Assembly (NCBI GenBank): GCA_039519185.1 | Contig: CM076847.1 | Span: 20,209,251 to 20,273,250 of the forward strand | Direction: 5' to 3' | Source of the DNA: Astragalus membranaceus | Lineage: Eukaryota > Streptophyta > Magnoliopsida > Fabales > Fabaceae | DNA: 64,000 nt | Notes under the pieces: generated by a model | Databases searched by the model: none | What the model was told of the DNA's origin: nothing | The model's input: the letters and a program-made list of their open reading frames with translations, nothing else | Shown: positions 23,864-36,283 of the stretch, piece after piece | How the letters are laid out: each line of letters starts with the position of its first letter | Position numbering within the stretch: position 1 is the stretch's first letter | Translations under genes and position numbers: made by a program

Positions 23864-24471
23864 TCCATTCCTTAAACCCTTCATAAAGGACTTGACGAAG
23901 AACCTCTCATCACAGTCGTCCACTAGAACCGTTACGTTATTGTACTAATTTCTTCTTATTGGCCGAGAACTGTTGCACGAAGCGGCTGGCTAGATCCTTA
24001 AAGCTAGTAACCGATCGTGAGGTCAGACCTTTGAACCATTTTAAGGCCACGTCAGACAGAGTTCCGACGAAAATCTTGCAACTGACGGCATCGTTGCCGC
24101 CGCTTATCATCATCTGAGTTTGAAATGCGTCCACATGGCTTTGCGGGTCGCCGTTTCCATTGTAGGTGCCGATAGAAGACTTGCGGAAGGGGCGTGGGAT
24201 CGCTACCGCCTCTATGGCCTCTGAAAAGGCTTGGAAAGCCCTCAGGGGTGCCCTGGTAGCTCCAGTTCTCTAGGCAAGATTCTGCATTTCTGCAAGTTGT
24301 TACTGTATTCGAACTTCTCTGGCTTCTAGCGCTTGGGATAGCAGGAGTTTCTCCTCATTCCTTCTGGCTTGATCTGCATTTTGATCTTGTAGTGCTCTTA
24401 CCGCCTCTAGTAACTCTAATTATCTTGGATCACTGTTGCTGGTCGAGGCTGTATGCCTCGTGATTACCATG
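23864..24471 (-). pseudogene. Ty3/gypsy gag remnant (element D)
   Basis: The minus strand gives a retrotransposon gag segment: ...SHVDAFQTQMMISGGNDAV... then SDVALKWFKGL and LASRFVQQFSANKK. This has the usual hydrophobic-Trp pattern of the Retrotrans_gag domain. Upstream there are in-frame stops (for example after TSNSDPR), and a frame change occurs near 23930 before VDDCDERFFVKSFMKGLRNG. The fragment is cut by the end of element B at 23863, so B probably inserted into D. It is not functional. The family is Ty3/gypsy, probably Tat-related; the lineage is uncertain. Confidence 0.75.
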
Positions 24472-24512
24472 ATGTAAGACTAAAATTGTGGGGCTGGGTG
24501 TGATCTTACTGG

Positions 24513-24530
24513 GCCCTAGGGTGGGCGCCA
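24513..24530 (-). other. Primer binding site of element D
   Basis: On the minus strand TGGCGCCCACCCTAGGG follows the LTR end (GGAACA). This defines D as a minus-strand element. Confidence 0.6.
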
Positions 24531-24531
24531 A

Positions 24532-24977
24532 TGTTCCTAACTATTTCCTTAGAGTAGGGCTTAGCTAGAACACAAGAATGAGATAATCGAATAATAGTAA
24601 GACTGAGAATGAGAGTATGGAGTTAATAATCGAATATGTTATGTGCTTCCATTAGCCTCTAAGGGCACTATATATAGTAAATTGGGTGTTTAACGACAAT
24701 AAATATATTTATAGCCGTTTGCGAGATTAGTGGAGAGATTGTAGGGATTTTCCTTTAATGCGATATCCTTCATCCCAGTGCCAAACCCATGTAGCGGTCC
24801 GAACTACGGGGCGAATGGAGGAATCCCTCGGTCTCAACGTCTTATTGGAGTTCCTTGGTAGAGTCTTCGGCTTAGTCACTCAGTGGAGTCTTCGGCCTAG
24901 TCTCTCAGTGGAGTCTTCGGCCTAGTCCCTCAGTGGAGTCTTCGGCCTAGTCTCTTAGTGGAGTCTTCGGCCTAGCC
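24532..24977 (-). mobile_element. Element D, 5' LTR, first block
   Basis: Begins TGTTCCTAAC on the plus strand next to the D primer site. It ends at the insertion of LTR G inside a 25-bp tandem repeat and resumes after 26858, ending about 26957 at GAACACAACA, which reads TGTTGTGTTC on the minus strand. Confidence 0.65.
24857..24977. repeat. 25-bp tandem repeat, five copies
   Basis: Unit CTCAGTGGAGTCTTCGGCCT followed by AGTCC, repeated with few differences. One more copy, GTGGAGTCTTCGGCCTGG, lies at 26859-26876 on the other side of LTR G. The array was therefore split by the insertion. Confidence 0.85.
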
Positions 24978-26858
24978 TGTAACACCCCGGTATTTCTTTA
25001 ACAAAGAAACACCTAAATATACAATTTGGTATAAATCAGAGTATAAAAATTCCTGTTCAGATATACATCTTTACAAGAAACAGCGGAAACTACAAAAATA
25101 TAACATGATACAAGTTCGAGTCATAAGACCGAATACAGAGACTACATCAGAAGAATCCACAACATAGATGGAAGATTACACCTCCAACTTCTCCTCGAGC
25201 CTGACGACTAACTGTGCCGCATGCTGTCCTTATAACCTGTTCTCTGTAAAAACAACAAATATGGATTGGGTGAGACAACTTGTCTCAGTGAGTCCTACCG
25301 TGCCCCCTTACTGACACTCGGTTCAATTTTAAAACCGATTACCGCATAGTTAAATATATATAACTATTTACCAACGTAAATATCCATTACCGACCGTGCA
25401 ACAGTTCACTAATCCCGGTAATTTGAGTACTATCATTTATGTTATTAAGCCTAGTCGATTAATTTATAATCACTAGCTTCTTAAGCCAAACGCCGACTGT
25501 GCAACAGTTCACTAATCCCGGCGAATCGTGTTCTTAACTTAGCATAAACCGGCTGTGCAACCATTCACTAATCCCGGTAACCCACGAATTGACCACGCCA
25601 AAACGTATACAGGGCCTAGGGTGAGGGCTCATGACTTCCCTTCCTAGTATGCTACTTGTCGGGTCGTCACCCAACGCGATATATATGACAATACGCATCA
25701 AATTCTCGAGAGTTAGATAATTTATATCTTTTCGATCACCAAAGGATCAATCACATAACAGTTGGATAAACAATATCCATATCGATCTATAATCCGTTTT
25801 GAGGAATTCATATATTTGACCTCCAGCATTATAATCATATTCAATTGACATATATAAACATATGTATTCAGTCAGTCCATCAGTCGGTGTACCCACACGT
25901 ATACTAGGGTTTCTGTTTTTCAATCAAATATGCTTTTGAAACTCCTTTTCAAAATCATGAGTTGAACAAGTTCAAAATACGGTTTTCAATAAGGAAATTT
26001 CTTTTTAAATGATTGAGAAAGAGATTAGAAAAGGTTCGGGATCAAACGGAGCTCCGGAACGAAAAATCGGGAATTGGTGACAGAAGCTCACGCACGGTCC
26101 GTGCCCAGGGGCGCACGACCCGTGCGTGATTTACCAGAATCACACAACCAACCCGAAGAGGGCGCACGTTCCGTGCCCAGGGGCGCACGACCCGTTCGTC
26201 CGGTTCTGTTTCTCTAATTCTCCTATTTCTCAATTCCGCTTTCCATTTTCGCCCAGTTCGATTTCTAATATCGATCACTCCTGAAACTCAAAATCTCAAA
26301 TATTCTAGATAGTACACAAATCATTTTATTTCAACAATTCAATGCCAATTTCGTAAATTGTTCAACAATTCAATAAAAACCGTAAAAACGCAACATTTCT
26401 CAAAAACGGTTTTCGGTTCCAAAATCTTTCGAAAACGGATAATGCCTTATGACTCAAAACCGATATATTTTCAAGACATGTAAAAATATCCCTATCGTGA
26501 GTAGAACTCACCCGGTTGACGATCCCCGAGAAGTCGCGTCCTCGCTCGAATTATCAAACCGATAGCCACTCGAACGGTTCCCGAATCACGAACACGATCT
26601 GAATGCTTCCGTATCTGAATTCAGTAACCGACATCACTCTTGATACTGACTTCCTTCCGGTGACTGGAATTGGTGTTTCTCGACACTTTGACGACTCGAC
26701 CCCGGATCCGTCAAATCAACATTCCCAGTTTTTTTTCTGTTTTCCCCAGCATCAGTATTCAGTTTTGCAACAAGCATAACTTGGTCAATCCGTGACCAAA
26801 ACTATCCAAACAGGTGCTCATTGTGAAGATAATTTCGTGTACTTTCTGACGGAAGAAG
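24978..26858 (-). mobile_element. Truncated LTR G (Tekay-like?), inserted in element D LTR
   Basis: Starts TGTAACACCCCGGTATTTC, close to solo LTR H. It shares with H the order: CTCAGTGAGTCCTA (about 25287), GGGCTCATGACTTCCC (25625-25640) and a CACGGTCCGTGCCCAGG / CACGACCCGTGC block (26092-26210). CTGTGCAACAGTTCACTAAT-type units occur three times (25390-25585). The opposite end has no TGTTACA, so it is truncated or rearranged. No ORF is credible. Confidence 0.6.
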
Positions 26859-26957
26859 TGGAGTCTTCGGCCTGGTATCCTACTATGCAACAGTCGGTTC
26901 GGCCATTGATGTCGGCCGATCCCTCATATGATGGTCGAATCGGCTGTGAACACAACA
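26859..26957 (-). mobile_element. Element D, 5' LTR, second block
   Basis: Resumes with the sixth copy of the 25-bp repeat and ends near 26957. The outer boundary is inferred from the CA end only. Confidence 0.45.
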
Positions 26958-29951
26958 TAATACTTTTTTATTGCTATTATTTAGTTGTTTTGATCAAAAT
27001 TTCTATTATTTAGTTTATTATATTGTTCCGAAAATAATTAGATTGTTATAATTTTTTGTTTACAAAAGATATTTTTTTGACAGGACAAAAGACTTTTTTT
27101 TGTTACATTTAGATTGCGTTTTTTTTACAAGGTTACATTTATATTGTTAGATTATAATTATGATTTTTTGAACAACAGATTATAATTATATATACAAGAT
27201 ATACATAAACAAAATTGTTATATTGAAACTAACACATGTCTTGATTTTATGAACTCACTAAAAATTATAAAAACACCACTAAAAATCTAGTCAAACCAAA
27301 ATAAGGTTATGCAAATTTTTTGAAATTTTTTTGAGATTATGAAAAATTAAAAAAATTAATAAAAAATAGTAAACGATGGAATTTGGGATTTTGAGCCCCG
27401 CAGTCCCGTCAGAAGTCCCTTCTACGGGAGTTATGATCTCTGATTTTTTTCGAATTTAATGGTTGTGATCCCTGTTAACGAGTATCTACACACTAAACGA
27501 AACTAAAAGACGACCGATATTCATATGTATTTTATTTTTTTAAAAAAAAGTTAATTTTAAATCTGTTTTGAAAAAAAATCATTTTGAAACAATTACTTTA
27601 CAAAACGGATTTATCTATCGTAAGGGTTAAACCTGTTATGCATTTTTTTTCTAAAACGGATTTATCTAACTAAAAGACAAATCCGTTTTTGGTTTTTTTT
27701 TCCCAAAACAGATTTATCTTTTAATTAGATAAATCTGTTAGTCATCAAACTGACGGGCATTTTGGGAATATATAATTTTGTGGGGGTTTAGAGGGGAATG
27801 GTGGGGGTACAAAAAAAACCAAAGTAAAAGCACATATTAAAATGTTTGGGCCAACCCACATCACATAATTGATAAAACCCTAATAACTCTCTTATCTCCA
27901 TCAACCTTTCACCCGCCGCCGCCTCTGTTAACTTTTTCCTGAGAACTGACACAGGCACGATAGAAGCTGCAGCAGAGAAACCATGGGGACACTGGAGACC
28001 ACACATCACTGCCGAAGAACAAATAAAATCGTCATAGAACACATAGCAACGTTAGAGTTCGCGACATCTCCTACTGTTTCAGCGACATCTCCAACTGCTT
28101 CAACTTCAACTTGCCTTTGTAGAGCTCCAGCCGTGTCACTGATCAATAGGTCGTGTCAGAGTCGTGTCTTTGCCATATCAGATCTGTGTCTCTGCCTCAT
28201 CGAAACATTTATTATTTAAAAAAAAATAAAAAAATTATCGGATACTCCTTCGATACGTATCGAGACGTATTCGACACGTATCGGTATCAGATACGTGTCC
28301 GATACAAATACTTTGACATTTTTGGAGTATCCAGGCTTCAGAGGTCAATAGCTTTATGTCGGTACTTCACTAGGCAATGAACCACTACTAATCTATTTTA
28401 GCCATTAGCTTACTTTAATCTCTTTTTTAAAAAGAGACACAAATTTCTATGCGGCAATTATGTTTAAGCCGCCTGTCTTAAAATATCGCAATCCTTTATT
28501 TTCTCGAACTAGACCATTGCCCATGTGACGCACGGGGATAAAGTTGTGGACAATAAAATTATTCTTTTTTCATAAAATTGTACGATGTTTGTCAAAAGTA
28601 TTGTAGTTTTCAGAAAGTTATGGACAATAAAATTTATCTTTTTCCAGAAAGTTGTGGACAACAATTGATATTAGTTAACAATGGTTGTCACATAGTTATA
28701 AGTCAAAAAGTTGTTACACATATATTAAGGGCGGAGAGTACTCCCCGATCTCCGTCCCATCACTCCAAGCTTTTCTTCGTCCTCGTCCCTACCCTCAATC
28801 TCCGTCATATAGAGTTTTACTCCCCTGCCATTGTCCCCATGGGGACGTGGTTCTTATCCTCTTCCCACAAACTTTTCCTTGTCCCCACTCTCGATTTCGG
28901 TTGTGGGAAATTTTCCTCTCCCGCCTCTGTACCCTGAAGGGTATGGTAGGTTCTGTCCCCATCCCCCAAACTTTTCTCCCCCCTAATCCCCATCATGAGA
29001 AGTTTTCCTTCGCTGCTCCTGTCCTCACAGGGACATGGTTTTCTTCCCCGCTCTGAATTGACCACTATGGAGAAAAATTTCCCGCTCGTGGGGCCCTTGA
29101 TGGGGCAGTCCCTGCAGGGATCCTCACACACAAGTAAAAATTCAACCCTAGGTCAATGCTCAATAACGATAATTTATTTTAGATTAAAATTGATCATAAA
29201 GTTAGCATGTATTGCCTAACAAATATTAATCAAGCTACTTATAATTATTGCAAATGAATAAGCTAAATAAACTAAATCCAACCAAATCAAACAACAACCT
29301 CATGCTGACAATGATCATTTAAAAATGAGTAAAGGCCCAAATTGGTCCTTGACAAATTTTTCGTGGGACGAATTCGTCCCTCACAATTTTTTCGGGACAC
29401 ATTGGTCCCTGACAATTTCAAAACGGGACACGTTAGTCCCTCCATCCATTTTGACGTTACCAGCACATTAAACGTGTCCTACGTGGCACGTTAAGTGCCA
29501 CGTGTCACGTTAAGTGCCAATACATGAAATCATTAAATGCAAATTTTGTTATATTTCAGATATAAATAATTTCTGTTATGTACGTCCGTCATATTTATTA
29601 TCAAGTTAGTGTTTAAAGAGCATAAATTAATTGTTAAATTAATGACCGATTTATATGAATAAATTTTATTGGCTCAATAATAGTAGACATTTTGTAAGCC
29701 CAAGAAAAATGCAAAATCAATTGGCACAGTCAAACAACCCCGAACTCTCATCTCACAATTTTCTTTGCTTAATGTACCTACGTAATTAAATGACCAAATA
29801 ATAAACATTATGTTAATACCGAGGATTTCAAATACCAAAACAAACAATAAAATTTGAAAATTAATTAATTGCCAATGACCAAAAAAAGAGAGCCAATATT
29901 GGGAACAGACGCGTCTTTAGTGATTGAAATAAATGCTTGCAATTGGAAATG
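26958..29951. other. AT-rich intergenic DNA
   Basis: No convincing gene. It holds two small inverted repeats (27653-27739). At 28240-28310 there are repeated CGATACGTATC-like words. A block at 28740-29120 is rich in GTCCCC and GGGGAC words and looks like decayed transposon sequence. At 29330-29460 a GGTCC(C/T)TGACAA pattern recalls the ends of legume MITE/MULE elements, but no partner end was found. Short ORFs here have no recognisable content. Confidence 0.6.
27653..27739. repeat. Two adjacent inverted repeats
   Basis: AAAACGGATTT pairs with AAATCCGTTTT (about 27654-27694). Next to it AACAGATTTATCT (27707-27719) pairs perfectly with AGATAAATCTGTT (27727-27739) around a 7-base loop. Likely part of a decayed MITE. 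Confidence 0.6.
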
Positions 29952-29956
29952 GAATG
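29952..29956. repeat. Target site duplication of element F, left
   Basis: GAATG directly before the 5' LTR; identical to 39870-39874. Confidence 0.9.
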
Positions 29957-30271
29957 TGTTCTGGAGTGGGCTCGAAGGCCAATTTCGTACAGTAGGCCCA
30001 TCGCGGCCCAATATCTAACTTGCTCCGCAAGATGCGGCCGGCTCCGCAAAAACCGCAATGGCTAGAACGCCAACATTATATATACCACACCAGCATGTGG
30101 CTTCAGGTATGTTTTACTCACCTTGTGACCCTGCCCGTTGAAGCACCTCTGACTTGAGCGTTGGAGTGCCTTTGCAGGTACCACCCGCAGCCCAGAACTC
30201 AGTCCTTCATCCCAGCGACCGAGCGACATCAACTGACAACAGCAACTCATCGTATTGATCAGGTACGATCA
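29957..30271 (+). mobile_element. Element F, 5' LTR (315 bp)
   Basis: TGTTCTGGAG to GGTACGATCA, repeated at 39551-39869 with only a handful of substitutions and a 4-bp length difference. A TATA stretch (TTATATATA) is at 30076-30084. The LTR is unusually short for a 9.9-kb element. The high LTR identity shows a recent insertion. Confidence 0.95.
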
Positions 30272-30273
30272 AT

Positions 30274-30289
30274 TGGCGACCACAGTGGG
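30274..30289 (+). other. Primer binding site of element F
   Basis: TGGCGACCACAGTGGG, two bases after the 5' LTR. Confidence 0.8.
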
Positions 30290-30317
30290 AGGCCCGAGCG
30301 CTATTCCACATCAAACC

Positions 30318-33300
30318 ATGCCGCCACGCCAGAAACGCACTTCTTCCAGGCTCAACACCTCTGGGCATAACCGACCTCAACGGACACCAGAGGGCGTGCC
30401 TGTGACAGTTCACGAATCACAAGGCGAGCCTCGCCAAGAACCCTCAGTGCAGGGTGGCGGGCCAGTCATCCAACCGGTCCAGCAACTACCGGCCGAGCTG
30501 GCCGAAGCTGGAATCCCAGAAGCATTGCCAGAGCATGTGACCCAGGCACTTATACAAATTCTGGAGCAAAATAATCAAGTGATTGCTGATCGAGACGAGC
30601 TGATCGAACGCTATGAGAGAGGGTCGATCTCAATCCGCCCGCGTGCGGACAGCGGTCACCGAGGGCAACCATCCCGGCCCCATCGTTCACCACCACGAAG
30701 AGAAGCTCCTCGTCGAGGCGTATCCCGACGCAATCCTTCAAGAAGGGCGATCGTCCACAGGTCGCCTCCTGATCGAGCAAGTCGCCGTCATCGTTCCCCC
30801 GTGGAAGACTACGACTATGCTGACTCAAGCTACCGACCAGAGTCTGATAGGTCGCCAACAAGATACTCGTCCAACGAGTCCTCAGGATCCCGCCGGTCAA
30901 GAAGCAGGTCGTGGGACTCATACGAAGAGTTTGACGACTACCGCAACGGGGAGATTAGAGATGTCTCCCGTGCCATCAGCCGACCAAGAAGAAACTACTC
31001 AGAGCGACCTAGAAGACGCTCGTCGTCGCATGCTCCACAACACCACGGACCTCCTCCAATTGCTGACAGGTTCCATGGTCAGCCGGTCGGCCTTTACGGT
31101 CTGCCCATCGACCAAACTTATGCCGCCATGCAGCCCTACGAGCAGAATCACATACCGACCGGGCAAGGACCCTTCACCAGCGAAATCAGGCGTTATCGTA
31201 TTCCAAGGGATCTGAGGAAGCCCCCAAACCTGAACAAGTTTAACGGCCGCGGTGATCCAGATAAACACCTCATGTACTTCAACAACTACTGTAGCTATAG
31301 AGAGCTAGGCCGGACGATGAAGTGCAGACTATTCCCTCAGTCACTCGAAGGCCGGGCGTTAGAATGGTGGGAATCCCTGCGTCCCAACTCCGTCTCTTCT
31401 TGGGAAGGTCTTGTGGCAATGTTCTTGGCCAATTATACAGCCAACTGTTGTCAGTATCGTTATGAAGAGCACTTGGACTCGGTCGTCCAAGGAGAGAATG
31501 AATCGTTGAGGGAGTTTATCGACCGGTTCATGACAGAGGCTGACACAGTCCGCGACCTATCAGACACGGACAAGCTGAAGTATCTCAAACGTGGTATAAG
31601 AAAGAACCACAGATTTGCTGAAGAGTTCTCTTTGAACCGCTACTACGACCTCGGCCTGTTCCTTAGAAGGGCCAACGACCATATGGGCTATGAAGAGCAA
31701 TTGGCCGCCGACAAGGGCGCCCGCGCGCGTCCCAAGGAAGAGAATGGCAGGCCGGCCAAGGGGCAAGAAAATTACCGTGACAGTAAGCCCGAGTACCGGC
31801 CTAAGAAGTACGAGCATCGTACAAAGTTGAACACTCCGATCGCCCAGATCTTCACGGAGTGCCAGAACAACGAGTTCACTGGTGTGAGGCGACCTGATCC
31901 CCTAGTGTTGAAGAAAGGAGGTCGGCCCACCAAGAAATACTGCAGATACCACAAGAGTAAGGGGCATGATACCAATGACTGTATGGCCCTAAAAGATGAC
32001 ATTGAAGATCTCATACAGAAGGGCAAGTTGGGGCAATATGTCAAAGATGAAGGCAACGATCACCCTGAACAAAGAGCTGCTGGCCAACCCGGCAATGACA
32101 GAGGTAAAGCGATCGTCAACTCGACGGTCGAGCAAGAGCGTAACAATTCTGAGGAAGGTCGCGACCCCAGACAGTCAAAGGGCCGCAATGTAGCCATGGT
32201 CATCCATGGAGGTAACCCGTTGGATATCAGAGAGTCCAACAAAGCAATGAAGAGGAAGTGGAATGAACTCATGATGGTCGGCTCAACTTCAACCCCACGG
32301 CCGGCCTCGAATAGGCCGCCCATTTCCTTTGGGGACGAAGACTTGCTTGATGGCAAAGTCAATAATTACGTTCCTTTGGTAGTATCAGCCGTAATGGCCA
32401 ACACTGAGGTCAGAAGGATCCTGGTCGACCAAAGGAGCTCGGCCGACATCATGTTCGAGGAACTAATTGACAAGTTAAACGTGGACAGGAGCGAAATTAT
32501 TCCACAAGCAGTACCAACCCCATTGACCGGGTTCAATGGGGCGACCACATACCCCCTGGGGACGATAGAACTACTTGTTACTTTTGGAGATGATACGAAC
32601 GGCAGCACGTCGTACAGGACGGTCAGAACGACGTTCTTAGTTCTGCCCATCAAATCGTGTTACCACTGCATCATTGGCCGCCCAACACTGGGAAAATTGG
32701 AGGCCGTAGCCTCAACTGTACATTTGAAGATGAAGTTCTACAGTAAAAGCGACCAAGTTGTGACAGTAATGGCCGACATGGAAGCGGCCATGAGGAGCCA
32801 TTTCCTCTATCAAGAGATTTGTGATATGGAGGCGGTAAATGCTAAACCTCAGAATCTCGGAGAGGGGCATCAGGTCAATGTGGCCGACCTGGATGCCCGA
32901 TACGATCCAGATAGCGACCCTGAGGACGACGACGACGACTTAGCCCGCGAGCTAAAGAATAAGCTGAAGAGACCCGAGCCCCACGGGGAATTGATCGATG
33001 TTCAGCTATCGGACGACCCAACTAAGACAGTCAAGTTGGGGAGCGACCTACCTGAACAAGACAAGCAAGATCTCATCACCTGCCTCAGGGATTACGCAGA
33101 CCTTTTCGCATGGCGGGCATCAGACATGCGCGGGATCCCAATAGAGATTGCTTGTCACCAACTGTCAGTCGATGAGACAGCCAGACCGGTCGCTCAAAAG
33201 AGACGCTCTCAGAGCGAAGAGAAAGCATTGGCGGCCGAACAGGCTGTTGACGACCTCATCAAGGCTAATTTCATTGAAGAGATTAAGTATACAACTTGGC

Positions 33301-35588
33301 TTTCCAACGTCGTGTTAGTGAAGAAGAAAAATGGTAAGTGGTGCATGTGCGTCGACTATACCGACCTGAATAAGGCATGCCCGAAGGACGCCTTTCCCCT
33401 GCCAAACATTGACAAACTGGTCGATGGGGCTGCGGGCTATAAACTCCTGTCTTTTTTAGACGCCTATTCAGGTTACAACCAAATCACTATGTACCCACAC
33501 GATCGGCACAAGATCGCGTTCATGACCGATCGTGGAAACTTTCAGTACAAGGTAATGCCCTTTGGTCTGAAGAACGCCGGAGCGACCTATCAAAGAATGA
33601 TGAATAAGGTCTTCAGGCGGCAGATCGGTCGGATATCAGAGGTCTACTTGGATGATATGATCATTAAAAGCAAGACCGACCGAGACCATATTGACGACCT
33701 AAAGGAAATCTTTGAGGAAGCAAGGAAGAACTCCTTGAGGTTGAATCCAGAGAAGTGCACCTTCGGAGTAAGGGCGGGCAAGTTCCTGGGCTTCCACTTA
33801 ACAGAGCGAGGGATCGAAGCAAACCCTGACAAGTGCAAGGCGGTCGCTGACATGAGGCCGCCCACTACGAAGAAAGAAATTCAGCAGCTGAATGGCATGG
33901 TCGCTGCCCTGTCACGGTTTATACCTAAATCAGCGTGTAAATCTCTTCCACTATTCAAGCTCTTGAAGAAGGAGGTCGAGTTTGAATGGACCGACCAATT
34001 CCAGCGAGCATTGGACGAGCTGAAGGCGGCACTCACCAACCCGCCCATCATGACCAAGCCGCAACCAGGGGAGACGCTTTACTTATACTTGGCCATAACA
34101 GACGAGGCCATGAGCGCTGTTCTTGTAAGAGAAAGCGACCTGAAGCAGAATCCGGTCTACTTCATCAGTAAGGTATTTCAAGGCCCAGAGATCAGGTACC
34201 AGAAGATCGAGAAGCTAGCCTTAGCGTTACTTGTGGCCACTCGTAGATTGCGCCCTTATTTCGTGGCCCATCAGGTCGTGGTAAGGACCGACCAGCCTAT
34301 TAGGCAAATCCTTCACCGACCTGACCTAGCAGGGCGTATGATTAAGTGGGCTGTCGAACTCAGTGAGTTTGGGATCAAGTTCGAATCTAGATCGGCCGCT
34401 AAGGCACAAGTGTTGGCCGACTTCATAGCTGAAATGACTCCAATACCAGACGATCAGGCCATCACGACCTGGACTTTACACGTGGACGGGTCCTCCAACA
34501 GCAAAGGAAGTGGGGCCGGTTTGATACTGGAAAACTCAGAAGGACTTACTGTTGAAGTGTCATTGACTTTTGCATTTCACACTTCAAATAACCAGGCCGA
34601 GTATGAAGCGTGCATTGCCGAGCTGCAGCTAGCCAAAGAGTTCAATGTCGACCGTGTCGAACTTCACTCCGACTCTCTACTGGTTGTATCCCAAATTCAA
34701 GACCTATACGACGCAAAGGATGATATCCTGAAGAATTATTTGGCTAAGGTAAGGGATCTGCTCAAGCAATTCGACCGAGCAGAAGTCAAGCACGTCCCCA
34801 GGACAGAGAACGTTCGGGCTGATATCCTATCAAAGCTAGCTAGTACAAAGACTCCTGGGAACCACAGATGTCTAATCCAAGAAACGTTGACGCGGCCGAG
34901 CGTATCAACCAAGCCCGCCCAACCATTGTCCATTCTAGCGGTCGACTTTGATAAAGACTGGATCACTCCTATCTTGCAATATATTCTCAATGGAGTAGAA
35001 CCTTGCGACCAAAAGGCAGCGAAACTCCTGAGGTTGCGGGCGACCAAGTATTCAGTGATCGAAGGAAGACTGTACAGAAGGGGCTTTTCATCCCCATTGC
35101 TGAGATGCCTTACGTCGGTCGAGGCCGACCATGTACTGAGAGATATACATGAAGGAGATTGTGGTAGCCACCAAGGTGGTCGGTCGATTGCTAAGAAGGC
35201 GCTCAGGGCCGGATACTATTGGCCGACCATGGATGAGGACGCAAAGATACTTGTTCAAAAGTGCAAGAAATGCCAAATCCATGCCGACGTACATATAGCG
35301 CCCTCATCAGAACTACACAGCTTAACCCCACCATGGCCGTTCGCTTGGTGGGGCATGGACCTGCTCGGCCCTTTTCCACCTGCACCAGGTCAGTTGAAGT
35401 TCCTCATAGTTGCGATCGACTATTTCACTAAGTGGATAGAAGCAGAACCACTTGCAACCATTACCTCAGCGAAGGTATCTAAGTTTTTTGGTCGAAATGT
35501 GCTCGCCCGCTTTGGAGTGCCTCAACAACTGGTGACTGATAATGGAACTCACAAACCAATGGCCAGGCAGAAGCGGCCAATAGGGTAG
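30318..35588 (+). pseudogene. Ty3/gypsy (Tat lineage) gag-pol, broken in integrase
   Basis: One long frame. The start chosen is MPPRQKR at 30318; the frame is open back into the LTR. Order: Arg/Ser-rich N-terminus; gag core (about 31200-31600, LFPQSLEGRALEWWESL); zinc knuckle CRYHKSKGHDTNDC (31939-31980); protease with VDQRSSAD (about 32424), where families normally have a small residue in place of this Arg; reverse transcriptase with DYTDLNKACPKDAFPLP, FLDAYSGYNQ and YLDD (33646-33657); RNase H; a second, archaeal-type RNase H (LHVDGSSNSKGSGAG, about 34479), typical of Tat elements; integrase zinc finger and core Asp residues (GMDLLGP, TDNGT). Just after TDNGT the frame leaves the family sequence and stops at 35588. 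It would copy the element in cytoplasmic particles, but integrase is certainly defective here. Confidence 0.9.
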
Positions 35589-36121
35589 TACTACGCGGAC
35601 TGAAAAGGAGGTTGGACGAAGCTAAGGGCAATTGGGCAGAAGAACTACAGTCGGTCCTTTGGGCCTACAGAACCACCCCCCACTCATCGACCGGGGAGTC
35701 ACCTTTCAGACTTGTCTATGGAACTGACGCTGTCATTCCGATTGAGATGGGAGAGCTAAGTTGGAGGACGACCAACCCACCAACCCCGGCCGCAAACGAA
35801 CGAGCAACAAGAGAAGAGCTCGACCTGGTTGAAGAGCTACGAAACAAGGCGTCACTTAGGGAGCAACTCATCAAACAGAAGGTCGCTGCCAGGTACAATG
35901 CCCGCGTCCAGAAGAGGGAATTCTCCATTGGACAGCCAGTCCTTAGGAGGGCCGACGTAGGGAATAAGAACGCTCGCCAGGGAAAGCTCGCCCCCAATTG
36001 GGAAGGACCATACCGTGTCATCAGCAAGACTGGAAAGGGAGCTTACGAACTGGAAACCATGGAAGGGGCGACCATCCCCAGAACATGGAATGCTGATAAG
36101 TTGAGAAAATATTATGTTTAA
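35558..36121 (+). pseudogene. Integrase C-terminal part, displaced by deletion
   Basis: In another frame from 35558 the integrase resumes with NGQAEAANR, which carries the usual catalytic Glu, then continues through WAYRTTPHSSTGESPFRLVYG and a chromatin-proximal C-terminal region to a stop at 36119-36121. Compared with the family's Asp-to-Glu spacing of about 35 residues, nearly all of the stretch between the second Asp (TDNGT) and the Glu is missing. A deletion of roughly 100 bases plus a frame change is the simplest explanation. Confidence 0.85.
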
Positions 36122-36283
36122 GTTGCAAACATCAATTGATCAATAAAGAACAGGCGGTCGCTCTTTTTCCCCACAAGGGTTTTTTACTGAGGACCGACCT
36201 TAAAATTTGACTTATGTACTTTATTTTCATGCAAATTGTATGCACGGTCGCTCACCATGCGAGTAGCAGTCGAGCGACCAGTA

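Noticed and set aside
27788..28219. Possible small gene near 27.9 kb with plant-leader-like sequence
   Set aside because: Short frames on both strands, no recognisable domain, no splice or neighbour support.
28685..29131. Overlapping ORFs of about 100-120 residues on both strands
   Set aside because: Pro/Ser-rich translations of GTCCCC-rich decayed repeat DNA; open in several frames at once, a composition effect.
29330..29460. Second long-TIR Mutator-like element
   Set aside because: GGTCC(C/T)TGACAA words resemble such ends, but no inverted partner or target duplication was found.
30550..32653. Several 65-200 residue ORFs overlapping gag of element F
   Set aside because: Shadows of the long gag-pol frame in GC-richer DNA.
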